The translations under genes and the position numbers were made by a program. Below the pieces are notes generated by a model, which worked only from the letters and a program-made list of their open reading frames with translations, was not told the DNA's origin and did no database searches. This document shows positions 13,623 through 21,350 of a stretch of DNA of 33,841 nt, piece after piece. The DNA comes from an uncultured Nostocoides sp. (GTDB lineage: Bacteria > Actinomycetota > Actinomycetes > Actinomycetales > Dermatophilaceae). Position 1 is the stretch's first letter. Every line of letters starts with the position of its first letter. Location: positions 1 through 33,841 of the forward strand of contig CAKZIH010000394.1 in assembly GCA_936931335.1 (NCBI GenBank), read 5' to 3'.

Positions 13623-16600
13623 ATGACCGACTTCGCCCACCTGCACCTCGCTTCGGGGTTTTCGATGCGCTATGGCTCGGCCATGCCCGAGGCCCTGGTG
13701 GAGCGGGCCGCGCAATATGGTCAGCCGGCCATCGCCCTGACCGACCGCGACGGCCTGTATGGCGCGGTCCGCTTCGTCCAGGCCGCCGCCAAAGCGGGGC
13801 TCTCGGCGGTGCTCGGCGTCGACCTGGCGATGGCCCGGGGCATCCTCGATCCACCACCCGATCCGCGCCGGCGGCCCCCACGGACCCCGGTGCGCGGTGG
13901 GGCGATCGTCGACCCACGGCTGCCGCGGGTCACCGTGCTGGCCACCGGCACCGGACTGGACGGGCCAGCCACGGGGGTGGCGCACGGCACCGGCTGGGCG
14001 GCCCTGTGCCGGCTGGTCACCGACACCCACCTGCGCGGGGAGCGCGGCAATCCGGTGAGCGCGCCGGACCGGGTGGCCGCCTTTGCCGGGGAGGCGAGCG
14101 AGGCAGCGGGACTGATCGTGGACGATCGCTGTCGTCAGGGGGACAGCGATCGCCCACGATCCGCGCCGCTCACCATGCCAACCCCGGCGTCGATCCAGCT
14201 GCCGGCGCCGATCCACCTGCCAGCACCGGGGCCACGAGAGGGAGCGGCCCCGGCCCGGCTGATCACGCTCCTGGGGCCCGACAGTGATGTCGGCCGGGCG
14301 GTGCTGCGCGGGGATCGCGCGGGGGCCCGGGCCCTGCTGCAGGCCTGGCGGGCGATCCTGCCGACCGATGGACTCTTCGTCGAGGTCGTCTGCCATGGCG
14401 GGCCGGATGGGTCACCGGGGTCGCGCAATCACGCCGCCCGGATGCTCAATCTCGCCGACGCCGAGGGAGTGCCGGCGATCCTGTCCGCTGCGGTCCGGCA
14501 TATCGATCCGCTCGATGCCCGGATCGCCGACGTCCTGGACGCCGCCCGGCGGCTGGTCCTGCTCGATCGCCGCCACCTGGACCGGGTCTCCGAGGCGGGC
14601 CATCTCGCCACCACCGCGACCATGCACCGGATCGCCCGCGAGGTGGCCGAGCGGGGCGGGCATACGACATACGAGCGGGCGGACCGACTGCTGGCCGACA
14701 CCCTGTCCCTGGCGCACCGGTGCGCCCAGCATCCTCGACGCGATCTCGGCATCGGCGCGGTCCACCTGCCCGAGCCGCACATCCTCGGCATCCCCGAGGG
14801 CGTCGATCCCCAGCACGTCCTGGTGCAGCGGTGCCAGGCGGCGATCGCGACCCGGTATGCCGGGGCCACCGAGAGCGAACGCCGTATCGTCGAGGACCGC
14901 CTGCGCGAAGAGCTGGATGTCGTTGCGGCACTGGGCTATCCGACCTACTTCATGACGGTGGCGACGGTCGTGGACCTGATCCGCGAGATGGGAGTACGGG
15001 TCGCCGCGCGCGGGTCCGGTGCCGGCAGCCTGGTCAACTATCTGCTCGGTATCAGCGGCGTCGATCCGATCCGCTACGACCTGCTCATGGAGCGCTTCTG
15101 CTCCCCATTGCGCGCGGAACTGCCCGATATCGACATCGACGTGGAGTCGGCGCGGCGCACCGAGATCTACGAGCGCATCCTGGATCGCTTCGGCGGCGAA
15201 CGGGTCACCTGCGTCTCGATGATGGACACCTACAAGGTGCGCCATGCGATCCGCGATGTCGGCGCCGCGCTCGGTATGCCGCCCGCCGAGATCGACGAGA
15301 TCGCCAAGGCATTCCCGCACATCCGGGCCCGCGACGCCCGTCAGGCCATCGCCGACCTGCCCGAGCTGCGCCGTCGCGGCCTGGACGGTGCGCAGCTGGG
15401 CACCCTCTTCGATCTGGTCGAGGCGCTCGACGGCCTGCCGCGGCATATCGCCCTGCACCCGTGCGGAGTGATCCTGTCCAATGGCACGCTGCTGGATCGC
15501 ACTCCGGTGGAGTCCAGCTGGCTGGGCTTCCCGATGAGCCAGTTCGACAAGGACGATGTCGAGGCGCTCGGCCTGCTCAAACTCGACGTCCTCGGCATCC
15601 GGATGCAGTCGGCGATGGCGTATGCCGTTTCCGAGATCGCCCGCACCGCAGGGGATTCCGTCGACCTCGATGATCGTGCGCAAGTGCCACTGGATGACGA
15701 GGCGACCTTCGCGATGATCCGCACCACGCACACCCTGGGCTGCTTCCAGATCGAGAGCCCGGGTCAGCGCGAACTCATCGGCAAGTTCGGCCCGGTGCGC
15801 TTCGAGGACCTCATCATCGACATCTCCCTCTTCCGCCCCGGGCCGGTCAAATCCGACATGATTCGTCCCTTCCTGGAGGCCCGGCACGGCTGGAGCGAGG
15901 CCGACTATCTCCATCCGAGCCTCATCCCCGCGCTGCGCGAGACCGAGGGCGTGGTCGTCTTCCACGAGCAGATGCTGCGGATCATCAGCGAGACCACCGG
16001 GGTCTCCCTGGCCCAGTCCGACGAGGTACGCCGCGCCATGGGCAGCAGCACCGGCATCGTGGAGATCGAGCAATGGTGGCGCCCGGCGGCCGCCGCACGC
16101 GGCTACCAGGCGGCGGACATCGACCGGATCTGGGCGGTGCTCAAGGCCTTTGCCTCCTTCGGCTTCTGCAAGGCGCATGCCGCCGCCTTCGCCCTGCCGA
16201 CCTACCAGTCGGCCTGGCTCAAGACCCACTATCCGGCGCACTTCCTTGCCGGGGTGCTCACCCACGACCCGGGGATGTATCCCAAACGCCTCATCCTCGA
16301 TGACGCCCGGGTGCACGGGGTCGCCATCCTCGGCCTCGACGTCAACGCCTCCAGCGCGAGCTACCGGGTCGAACGACTCGAGGAGGAGGCGGCGCGGATG
16401 GTGCCGCTGGGGACCACCTGGGCACCCTCCGGCCCGGCCGCCCGAGCAGACGCCATTCCCGGCGTCGCCGATGGCACCGGTTGGGGAATCCGGTTGTCCC
16501 TGGCCGATGTCGGCGGGATCAGCGAGGCCGAGGTGGCCCGGATCGTCACCGGTCAGCCGTATGCCAGCCTCGCCGATTTCTGGCACCGGGCCCGGGTGTC

Positions 16601-17585
16601 CCGGCCGGTGCTGGAGAAGCTGGTCATGGCCGGTGGATTCGATGGGATCTATGGCATGGGCGCCAGCACCGGCGGCGGCCTGGGCCGGCACGGCCGGATC
16701 ACCCGGCGCGATCTGCTGCTCGGGATCGCCGAACTCGATCGTTACGAACGCGGGCTACGCACCGGGCGTCGGCGCACCCGGCCGGCACCCATGGTCACGC
16801 TCGGACCGGCGAGCGACCCGCGGGAGTTGGCCGCGGCGCAGTCCCAGGCCAGCGCCCCGGTCCGCGCCGAACCGGTGCAATTGGCCCTCGAACTCGGGGA
16901 CGAACCGCAGTTGAGCGTTGGCGCCGGTTTGCCGGATATGGATGCCCCCGAACGCATCCGGGCCGAACTGGACATCCTCGGTCTCGACGCCAGCGGCCAT
17001 GTCATGGACTTCTATGCCCCCATGTTGCGGGCGCTGGCGGTGACCCCCAGTTCGCGGCTGCTGCAGGCCCGCTCCGCCGCCACCGTGCTGGTCGCCGGGG
17101 TCAAGGTCGCCACCCAGACCCCGCCGGTGCGTTCCGGGCGCCGGGTCGTCTTCCTCACCCTGGAGGACGGCACCGGTCCCTCGGACTCCACCTTCTTCGA
17201 GGACGTCCAGGGCCCCTTCGCCGACACCGTCTTCCACTCCTGGCTGCTGCTGGTGCGTGGGATCACCCGGCGCACCGGCGCCCGCGGCATTTCCCTCCGA
17301 GCCACCGGTGCCTGGGAACTGGCGGCCCTCTGGGAGGCCTGGCTGGCCGGCGGGATCGAGGCGGTCCAGGCGCTCATGGCCGCCAACGACATACCGCTGG
17401 ATGCCCGGGGCAACCCCATGCCCGCCGGTGAACGCACCGGGGTCGCCGAGTCCGGTGGCCGGCGCCGAGTGTTGGTGCACGCCTCCGGTTACCAACAGAG
17501 CCCGTATGCCGATATCAAGCCCGCCGGGGATTCGGTCACCTCCCGCAAGCTCTGGCACGCCAGCCCCGGCTCAGCCGGCCGGTGA
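13623..17585 (+). CDS. dnaE2: Error-prone DNA polymerase III alpha subunit (DnaE2/ImuC type)
   Basis: A 1320-residue C-family polymerase used for damage-induced translesion synthesis. The PHP domain is N-terminal (HLHLASGFSMRYGSA), followed by a low-complexity insert around 150-210 rich in Pro and Ala. The palm catalytic residues lie in LPDIDIDVE (502-506) and LLKLDVLG (Asp655). FGFCKAHAAAFA and tandem helix-hairpin-helix-like segments precede a C-terminal OB-fold region (about 1155-1230, LVAGVKVATQ...FLTLEDGTG). The C-terminus SRKLWHASPGSAGR is typical of DnaE2. ATG 13623 is supported by GGAAAG 4 bases upstream. It lacks imuA'/imuB neighbours; DinB is encoded nearby instead. The stop overlaps a GTG, but the following methyltransferase probably starts later. 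Confidence 0.93.
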   Translation: MTDFAHLHLASGFSMRYGSAMPEALVERAAQYGQPAIALTDRDGLYGAVRFVQAAAKAGLSAVLGVDLAMARGILDPPPDPRRRPPRTPVRGGAIVDPRLPRVTVLATGTGLDGPATGVAHGTGWAALCRLVTDTHLRGERGNPVSAPDRVAAFAGEASEAAGLIVDDRCRQGDSDRPRSAPLTMPTPASIQLPAPIHLPAPGPREGAAPARLITLLGPDSDVGRAVLRGDRAGARALLQAWRAILPTDGLFVEVVCHGGPDGSPGSRNHAARMLNLADAEGVPAILSAAVRHIDPLDARIADVLDAARRLVLLDRRHLDRVSEAGHLATTATMHRIAREVAERGGHTTYERADRLLADTLSLAHRCAQHPRRDLGIGAVHLPEPHILGIPEGVDPQHVLVQRCQAAIATRYAGATESERRIVEDRLREELDVVAALGYPTYFMTVATVVDLIREMGVRVAARGSGAGSLVNYLLGISGVDPIRYDLLMERFCSPLRAELPDIDIDVESARRTEIYERILDRFGGERVTCVSMMDTYKVRHAIRDVGAALGMPPAEIDEIAKAFPHIRARDARQAIADLPELRRRGLDGAQLGTLFDLVEALDGLPRHIALHPCGVILSNGTLLDRTPVESSWLGFPMSQFDKDDVEALGLLKLDVLGIRMQSAMAYAVSEIARTAGDSVDLDDRAQVPLDDEATFAMIRTTHTLGCFQIESPGQRELIGKFGPVRFEDLIIDISLFRPGPVKSDMIRPFLEARHGWSEADYLHPSLIPALRETEGVVVFHEQMLRIISETTGVSLAQSDEVRRAMGSSTGIVEIEQWWRPAAAARGYQAADIDRIWAVLKAFASFGFCKAHAAAFALPTYQSAWLKTHYPAHFLAGVLTHDPGMYPKRLILDDARVHGVAILGLDVNASSASYRVERLEEEAARMVPLGTTWAPSGPAARADAIPGVADGTGWGIRLSLADVGGISEAEVARIVTGQPYASLADFWHRARVSRPVLEKLVMAGGFDGIYGMGASTGGGLGRHGRITRRDLLLGIAELDRYERGLRTGRRRTRPAPMVTLGPASDPRELAAAQSQASAPVRAEPVQLALELGDEPQLSVGAGLPDMDAPERIRAELDILGLDASGHVMDFYAPMLRALAVTPSSRLLQARSAATVLVAGVKVATQTPPVRSGRRVVFLTLEDGTGPSDSTFFEDVQGPFADTVFHSWLLLVRGITRRTGARGISLRATGAWELAALWEAWLAGGIEAVQALMAANDIPLDARGNPMPAGERTGVAESGGRRRVLVHASGYQQSPYADIKPAGDSVTSRKLWHASPGSAGR
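14114..14161. repeat. 20-bp inverted repeat inside dnaE2
   Basis: GATCGTGGACGATCGCTGTC (14114-14133) and GACAGCGATCGCCCACGATC (14142-14161) are reverse complements with one mismatch, separated by 8 bases. The element lies within the poorly conserved Pro/Ala-rich insert of dnaE2 and encodes IVDDRCRQGDSDRPRS-like residues in frame. It could form a cruciform or a strong mRNA hairpin. Confidence 0.85.
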
Positions 17586-17650
17586 GTTCGGTGGCTACCG
17601 GGTTGGTGGTCAGCCCCCCGCTGTCGGTGCCCACCACTACATTGGGAGCT

Positions 17651-18424
17651 ATGACCAGTGAGCGCACCCGGCCCCGACGCGGGGTGGAGACCGGGCTGCG
17701 TACCGCCGCCGTGTGGGCGACGGTTTCCCGGCTCACCGCCGAGCGTCGCCAGGAGCTGGGCCGCCCCCTGCGGGTGCTCGACCTGGGCGGTGGCACCGGC
17801 GGCCTCGCCGTCCCGCTGGCCCAGGAGGGGCACGAGGTCATCGTCGTCGACCCCAGCCCCGATGCGCTGGCCGCGCTGCGCCGCCGGGTCGCCGAGGCGG
17901 GAGTCGAGGACTATCTGCGCGCCACCCAAGGCGACGCCGACGACCTGCAATCCATCCTGCGCGCCCGGGTTGACCTGGTCTGCCTGCACGGCGCTCTCGA
18001 GGTCGTCGACGACCCCAAACACACGGTGCGCCGCATCGGGGAGGTCATCGTCCCCGGCGGACACCTGTCGGTGGTCACCGCCCAGCGGCTCGCCGTAGTC
18101 CTCTCCCGCGCCCTGGCCGGCGAGTTCGCGCAGGCCGGGGCCGCGCTGCGCAGCCCCGATGGACGTTTTGGCCCGAGCGACCCGCTGCCCCGGCGCTTCG
18201 ACAAGACCGCCGTCGAGGCCCTGGTCACCCAATGCGGATTCACCGTGGAAACCAGCCATGGCGTGCGTCTCTTCAGTGACCTGGTGCCCTCGGTCCACCT
18301 GGATTCCGATGCCGACCGCGCCGCTCTGCTGGATCTGGAGACCGCCCTCGCCACGCATCCGGAGTTCGGGGCGATCGGCCAGATCGGGGCCGCCCTGCAC
18401 GTGGTGGCTCGCCGTCACGACTGA
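17651..18424 (+). CDS. Class I SAM-dependent methyltransferase
   Basis: A 257-residue Rossmann-fold methyltransferase. Motif I is VLDLGGGTGGLAVPLA (about 40-55), motif II HEVIVVDPSP with acidic Asp at the end of strand two, then QGDADDLQ, and motif IV-like DLVCLHGALEVVDD; PGGHLSVVTA follows. The C-terminal half (DPLPRRFDKTAVEALVTQCGF...GVRLFSDLVP) resembles the cyclopropane/SmtA-like group. The substrate is unknown. ATG 17651 has GGGAG 2-3 bases upstream; the alternative GTG 17582 overlaps the dnaE2 stop but adds 23 residues that look untypical. The gene lies between dnaE2 and dinB and is likely in the same transcript. Confidence 0.88.
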   Translation: MTSERTRPRRGVETGLRTAAVWATVSRLTAERRQELGRPLRVLDLGGGTGGLAVPLAQEGHEVIVVDPSPDALAALRRRVAEAGVEDYLRATQGDADDLQSILRARVDLVCLHGALEVVDDPKHTVRRIGEVIVPGGHLSVVTAQRLAVVLSRALAGEFAQAGAALRSPDGRFGPSDPLPRRFDKTAVEALVTQCGFTVETSHGVRLFSDLVPSVHLDSDADRAALLDLETALATHPEFGAIGQIGAALHVVARRHD

Positions 18425-18442
18425 GGTGGGTTCGATGCGCGC

Positions 18443-19663
18443 ATGACCCGCCGCCAGTTCCGTCCTCCACCTCGCGTAGACCTGGAGCCGCCCGATGACA
18501 CCGGGTGCACCGTGCTGCACGTGGACATGGATGCCTTCTATGCCTCGGCCTCCCTACTCGCGCGCCCGGACCTGGTCGGCACCCCCGTCATCATCGGCGG
18601 CGGCACCCGCGGAGTGGTCCTCTCGGCCACCTATGAGGCTCGCGCCTTCGGGGTCACCTCGGCGATGCCGATGCAGCGAGCTCGTCGGCTCTGCCCGCAA
18701 GCCACCGTCCTGGCTCCCGATCACGAGTTGTATGCCCGCATGTCCGCGGCCGTCATGGAGACCTTCGCCACCATCACCCCACAGGTCGAGCCGCTCAGTC
18801 TCGACGAGGCCTTCCTCGACGTCGGCGGCGCGGTCCGCCGCCTGGGCAGCCCCGCGGTCATCGCCCAGCACATCCGCGACACCGTCCACGACGAGCAGGG
18901 AGTGACCTGCTCGGTCGGAGTCGCCCCGAGCAAGTTCGTTGCCAAGCTTGCCTCCAGCCTGTGCAAGCCCGACGGGCTGCTGGTGGTCCCGGTCGGCGAG
19001 GTCGTCTCCTTCGTCCAGCAACTGCCGGTGGGCGCCCTGTGGGGGGTGGGGGAGAAGACGGAGGAGCAGCTTTCCCGCCTGGGGTTGCACACGGTCGCCG
19101 ATATCGCGCATACCCCCTTGCCCACTCTCAAGCGGGCGCTCGGCGACATCGGCGGGGCGCACCTGCACGATCTGGCCTGGGGCCGCGACTCTCGCCGGGT
19201 GGAGCCGGTGCGCCGGGAGAAGAGCATCGGCGCCGATGAAACCTTCCCGGTCGATGTCGATGACCCGGACTTCATCCACCGGGAACTGCTGCGACTGTCT
19301 GCGCGCACCACCTCCCGGATGCGCGCCGCCGGCCTGGTGGGGCGCACCGTCTCGATCAAGGTGCGCTTCGCCGACTTCACCACGATCACGCGCGCCAAGA
19401 CCCTGCGCGATCCCACTGATGTCACCCAGGACGTCTATGCCAGCGCCAAGGCGCTCTATGACGCGCTCGGCCTGCAGCGGGCCCGATTGCGGCTGGTGGG
19501 GGTGCGTATGGAGGGCTTGGTGGCCGCAGCGAATGCGCCGGTGCAGCTCACCCTGGAAGAGCCGGAGCACGGCTGGCGAGATGCCGACCGGGCGGTGGAT
19601 CGGGCCGCGGCCCGGTTCGGATCGGGAAGTGTACGGCCGGCAAGTCTGATCCGCCGGGATTGA
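18443..19663 (+). CDS. dinB: Y-family DNA polymerase IV
   Basis: A 406-residue translesion polymerase. Palm motifs are HVDMDAFYAS (metal-binding Asp28 and Asp30, Tyr33 in the steric-gate position) and SLDEAFLDV (Asp121, Glu122). VTCSVGVAPSKFVAKLAS, the helix-hairpin-helix region GALWGVGEKTEEQL and a little-finger domain (about 245-360) follow. Near the C-terminus VQLTLEEPE resembles a beta-clamp binding peptide (QLxLx), although followed by Glu rather than Phe. The ATG at 18443 gives a normal N-terminus. No own SOS box was seen, so damage control probably comes through the box at 12764. The adjacent dnaE2 and dinB suggest joint action in damage tolerance. Confidence 0.95.
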   Translation: MTRRQFRPPPRVDLEPPDDTGCTVLHVDMDAFYASASLLARPDLVGTPVIIGGGTRGVVLSATYEARAFGVTSAMPMQRARRLCPQATVLAPDHELYARMSAAVMETFATITPQVEPLSLDEAFLDVGGAVRRLGSPAVIAQHIRDTVHDEQGVTCSVGVAPSKFVAKLASSLCKPDGLLVVPVGEVVSFVQQLPVGALWGVGEKTEEQLSRLGLHTVADIAHTPLPTLKRALGDIGGAHLHDLAWGRDSRRVEPVRREKSIGADETFPVDVDDPDFIHRELLRLSARTTSRMRAAGLVGRTVSIKVRFADFTTITRAKTLRDPTDVTQDVYASAKALYDALGLQRARLRLVGVRMEGLVAAANAPVQLTLEEPEHGWRDADRAVDRAAARFGSGSVRPASLIRRD

Positions 19664-19817
19664 CACCCCTTTGCGGGGCGAGAATTGGCACCTATTCTGT
19701 CCACAGCACAGGAATCTTGGGGACCGGGCCGCGTCGCAGCCAGGTTCGCGAGTCATACTGGCAGGGAGTCGTCCGCCCGGTCATCAGCCGGGCCGAGCAT
19801 GGAGCAGGGAGGCGCCA

Positions 19818-20312
19818 ATGGCTCTGTCGGAGCGTGAACAGCAGTTGCTCGAGGAGATGGAGCAGGCGCTGTATGCGGAGGACCCGCGGTTCGCCACCCA
19901 GATGAAGTCCACGCCCCGCGCCTCATCCACCACGCGCCGCGCGATCGGAGGCATCGGGGTGCTGGCCGGTCTCGGCCTGGTGCTCCTGGGCGTCAACACC
20001 ACGTGGATCGTCGGTGTCCTCGGCTTCGTGGTGATGGTCGCCGCGCTGGCCTTCGCCTTCGCTCCGCCCCGCAAGAAGGCCGCCGCGCTCGGCTCGGTCG
20101 CGGCCGACGGCAGCGTGCGGGTGCGCACCACCGGTGGTGCCAGTGCCCGCTCGGTGCGCGGCACTGCTACCGCCAGCGGCAAGGCCGGGCGCATGTCCCG
20201 CCCCGCCCGCGGCAAGGCCGGGCGCATGTCCCGCCCCGCCCGCGGCTCGCGCCAGGGCTCCTTCATGGAACGTATGGAGCAGCGCTGGGACCGCCGTCGC
20301 GGCGGTTGGTAG
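19818..20312 (+). CDS. DUF3040 family membrane protein
   Basis: A 164-residue protein whose N-terminus MALSEREQQLLEEMEQALYAEDPRFA is the hallmark of DUF3040. Two membrane segments (about 40-60 and 63-83) follow, then a basic Gly/Ser/Arg-rich tail with a perfect duplication GKAGRMSRPAR and an end MERMEQRWDRRRGGW. The start at 19818 is fixed by GGGAGG 5 bases upstream; the longer frame from 19671 is non-coding in appearance. In many actinobacteria the DUF3040 gene lies between dinB and the mraZ division cluster; here dinB is present but mraZ is not. A small hairpin (20290-20295 with 20301-20306) overlaps the last codons. Function unknown, perhaps envelope related. Confidence 0.88.
   Translation: MALSEREQQLLEEMEQALYAEDPRFATQMKSTPRASSTTRRAIGGIGVLAGLGLVLLGVNTTWIVGVLGFVVMVAALAFAFAPPRKKAAALGSVAADGSVRVRTTGGASARSVRGTATASGKAGRMSRPARGKAGRMSRPARGSRQGSFMERMEQRWDRRRGGW
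20178..20243. repeat. Tandem 33-bp duplication in the DUF3040 tail
   Basis: Two identical 33-bp copies, 20178-20210 and 20211-20243, each encoding GKAGRMSRPAR. Identity at every base indicates a recent in-frame duplication; copy number could vary between strains. Confidence 0.9.
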
Positions 20313-20368
20313 TAGCCCCCAGGTAGTAGCTCGGTGGGGAGTGGCTTGCCGGTAGAGCGAGCTGCGCC

Positions 20369-20875
20369 TCAGCGGGTGATCAGCACTCCGGCCACCCAGG
20401 TGGCGAGGATCGCCATACCGGCTAGCAATTCGATGCCGATGCTGTGCAGGACACCGCGCAAGGCCGCCTTGGTGGCACGCCAGGCCTGCTCGCGGCTGCG
20501 GCTCTTGCCGGACTCCACCAGGTAGATGCCCAGGACGAAACCAATGGGCCCGCCAATGACCGGGATGACAAAGAAGCCGACGATCCCCAGTGCTACGCCC
20601 AAGGCCAGCGTCGAAGTAGCGATCCCGGCCGCCTTCATCCGCCGGCCAGGCAGTAAGAACTGTGTGGTCAACCCGGCTAAGTAGATGAGCACACAGACGC
20701 CAAAGACGCTCCAGCCGGTGCGAGTGCCCAGATCGGCGGCCCAAACGGCCACCCCGGCCAGCGCGAGGAGCAGGCCGGGGATGACCGGGATGAGAACGCC
20801 GAGGATCCCGGCGACGATGAGCAGTCCGGGAACCCAGATGCCCGCCTCCGGGATGACCCCGACAGCGCCATTCAT
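20369..20875 (-). CDS. DUF456 family membrane protein
   Basis: A 168-residue Gly-rich membrane protein with four to five hydrophobic segments: about 13-37, 39-50 with AVWAADLG, 56-75, 88-118 and 145-165. The repeated glycine-zipper-like motifs (ILGVLIPVIPGLLLALAGV; IPVIGGPIGFVLGIYLVE) are characteristic of DUF456. A basic cytoplasmic loop (SGKSRSREQAWRATKAALRG) precedes the last helix. The ATG at 20875 has only a weak GAG upstream. It begins 23 bases after the stop of the DUF7455 gene, so they are likely co-transcribed. It converges on DUF3040. The biochemical function is unknown. Confidence 0.88.
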   Translation of the reverse strand: MNGAVGVIPEAGIWVPGLLIVAGILGVLIPVIPGLLLALAGVAVWAADLGTRTGWSVFGVCVLIYLAGLTTQFLLPGRRMKAAGIATSTLALGVALGIVGFFVIPVIGGPIGFVLGIYLVESGKSRSREQAWRATKAALRGVLHSIGIELLAGMAILATWVAGVLITR

Positions 20876-20898
20876 GGCGGCTCGCTAAATACCTGCCG

Positions 20899-21126
20899 TC
20901 AGTTCTGCTGGCCGGGCTCGAGCGCCGGGGTCTCCACCAGGCGCTCGGTCTCGTCGTCGATCTCGGCCAGGCCGCGCAGCTTCGGCAGGTGCTCGCGGGA
21001 GTGGTGCAGGCAGAAGAGCAGTTCGCCGCCGGCGTGCAGTCGGGCCCGGACATAGGCCTGGGCACCACAGCGGTCGCAGCGGTCCGCTGCGGTCAGAGAG
21101 GGGGCCAGTGCCGCGTTCACGGTCAT
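20899..21126 (-). CDS. DUF7455-type small zinc-ribbon protein
   Basis: A 75-residue protein, MTVNAALAPSLTAADRCDRC onward, with a CxxC knuckle (CDRCGAQAYV) and a second metal-binding pair CLHHSREH, so one zinc site of the form CxxC...CxxH is likely. Small proteins of this type are encoded between the principal sigma factor gene and parE in many actinobacteria; here the parE side of that arrangement is kept and the other side is DUF456. The ATG at 21126 is chosen because GGAAGTAGGT lies immediately upstream and homologues begin there; the frame extends 23 codons further but without support. Role unknown. Confidence 0.8.
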   Translation of the reverse strand: MTVNAALAPSLTAADRCDRCGAQAYVRARLHAGGELLFCLHHSREHLPKLRGLAEIDDETERLVETPALEPGQQN

Positions 21127-21336
21127 ACCTACTTCCATGGTGAGGGGTCTCGCCGGTGCAAATCTGTGACGCCGGTGAGTCAGCGCCGGTTGCAACAGTC
21201 AAACATGCGTATTGCTTCCCGGCTGTCTTTGCCCACCGATCGGCGGCTCGTGGCGAGCGGCAACGGCGGTGGTCGTTCGCGCGCCATGCCGGGGGCTGTC
21301 AGTGCCCCGGGTTACCGTGAGGCGCAGTTTCGATAC

Positions 21337-21343
21337 GGAAGGA
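21337..21343 (+). promoter_or_regulatory. Ribosome binding site for the TTG start of parE
   Basis: GGAAGGA ends 7 bases before TTG 21351. It supports this unusual start codon, since the next in-frame Met (residue 30, RKRPGMYIG) lies inside the conserved ATPase domain. Confidence 0.7.
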
Positions 21344-21350
21344 TCCGACC

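Noticed and set aside
11838..14396. Minus-strand open frame of 852 codons
   Set aside because: It is antisense to the two-helix membrane protein, DUF6504, HEPN and dnaE2 genes, all with recognisable products, and its composition is that of a shadow frame.
17827..17839. CACGAGGTCATCG in the methyltransferase gene, resembling the array B/C unit
   Set aside because: It encodes the conserved HEVIV strand of the methyltransferase fold, is a single copy, and lacks the GCGTTA part and an inverted partner.
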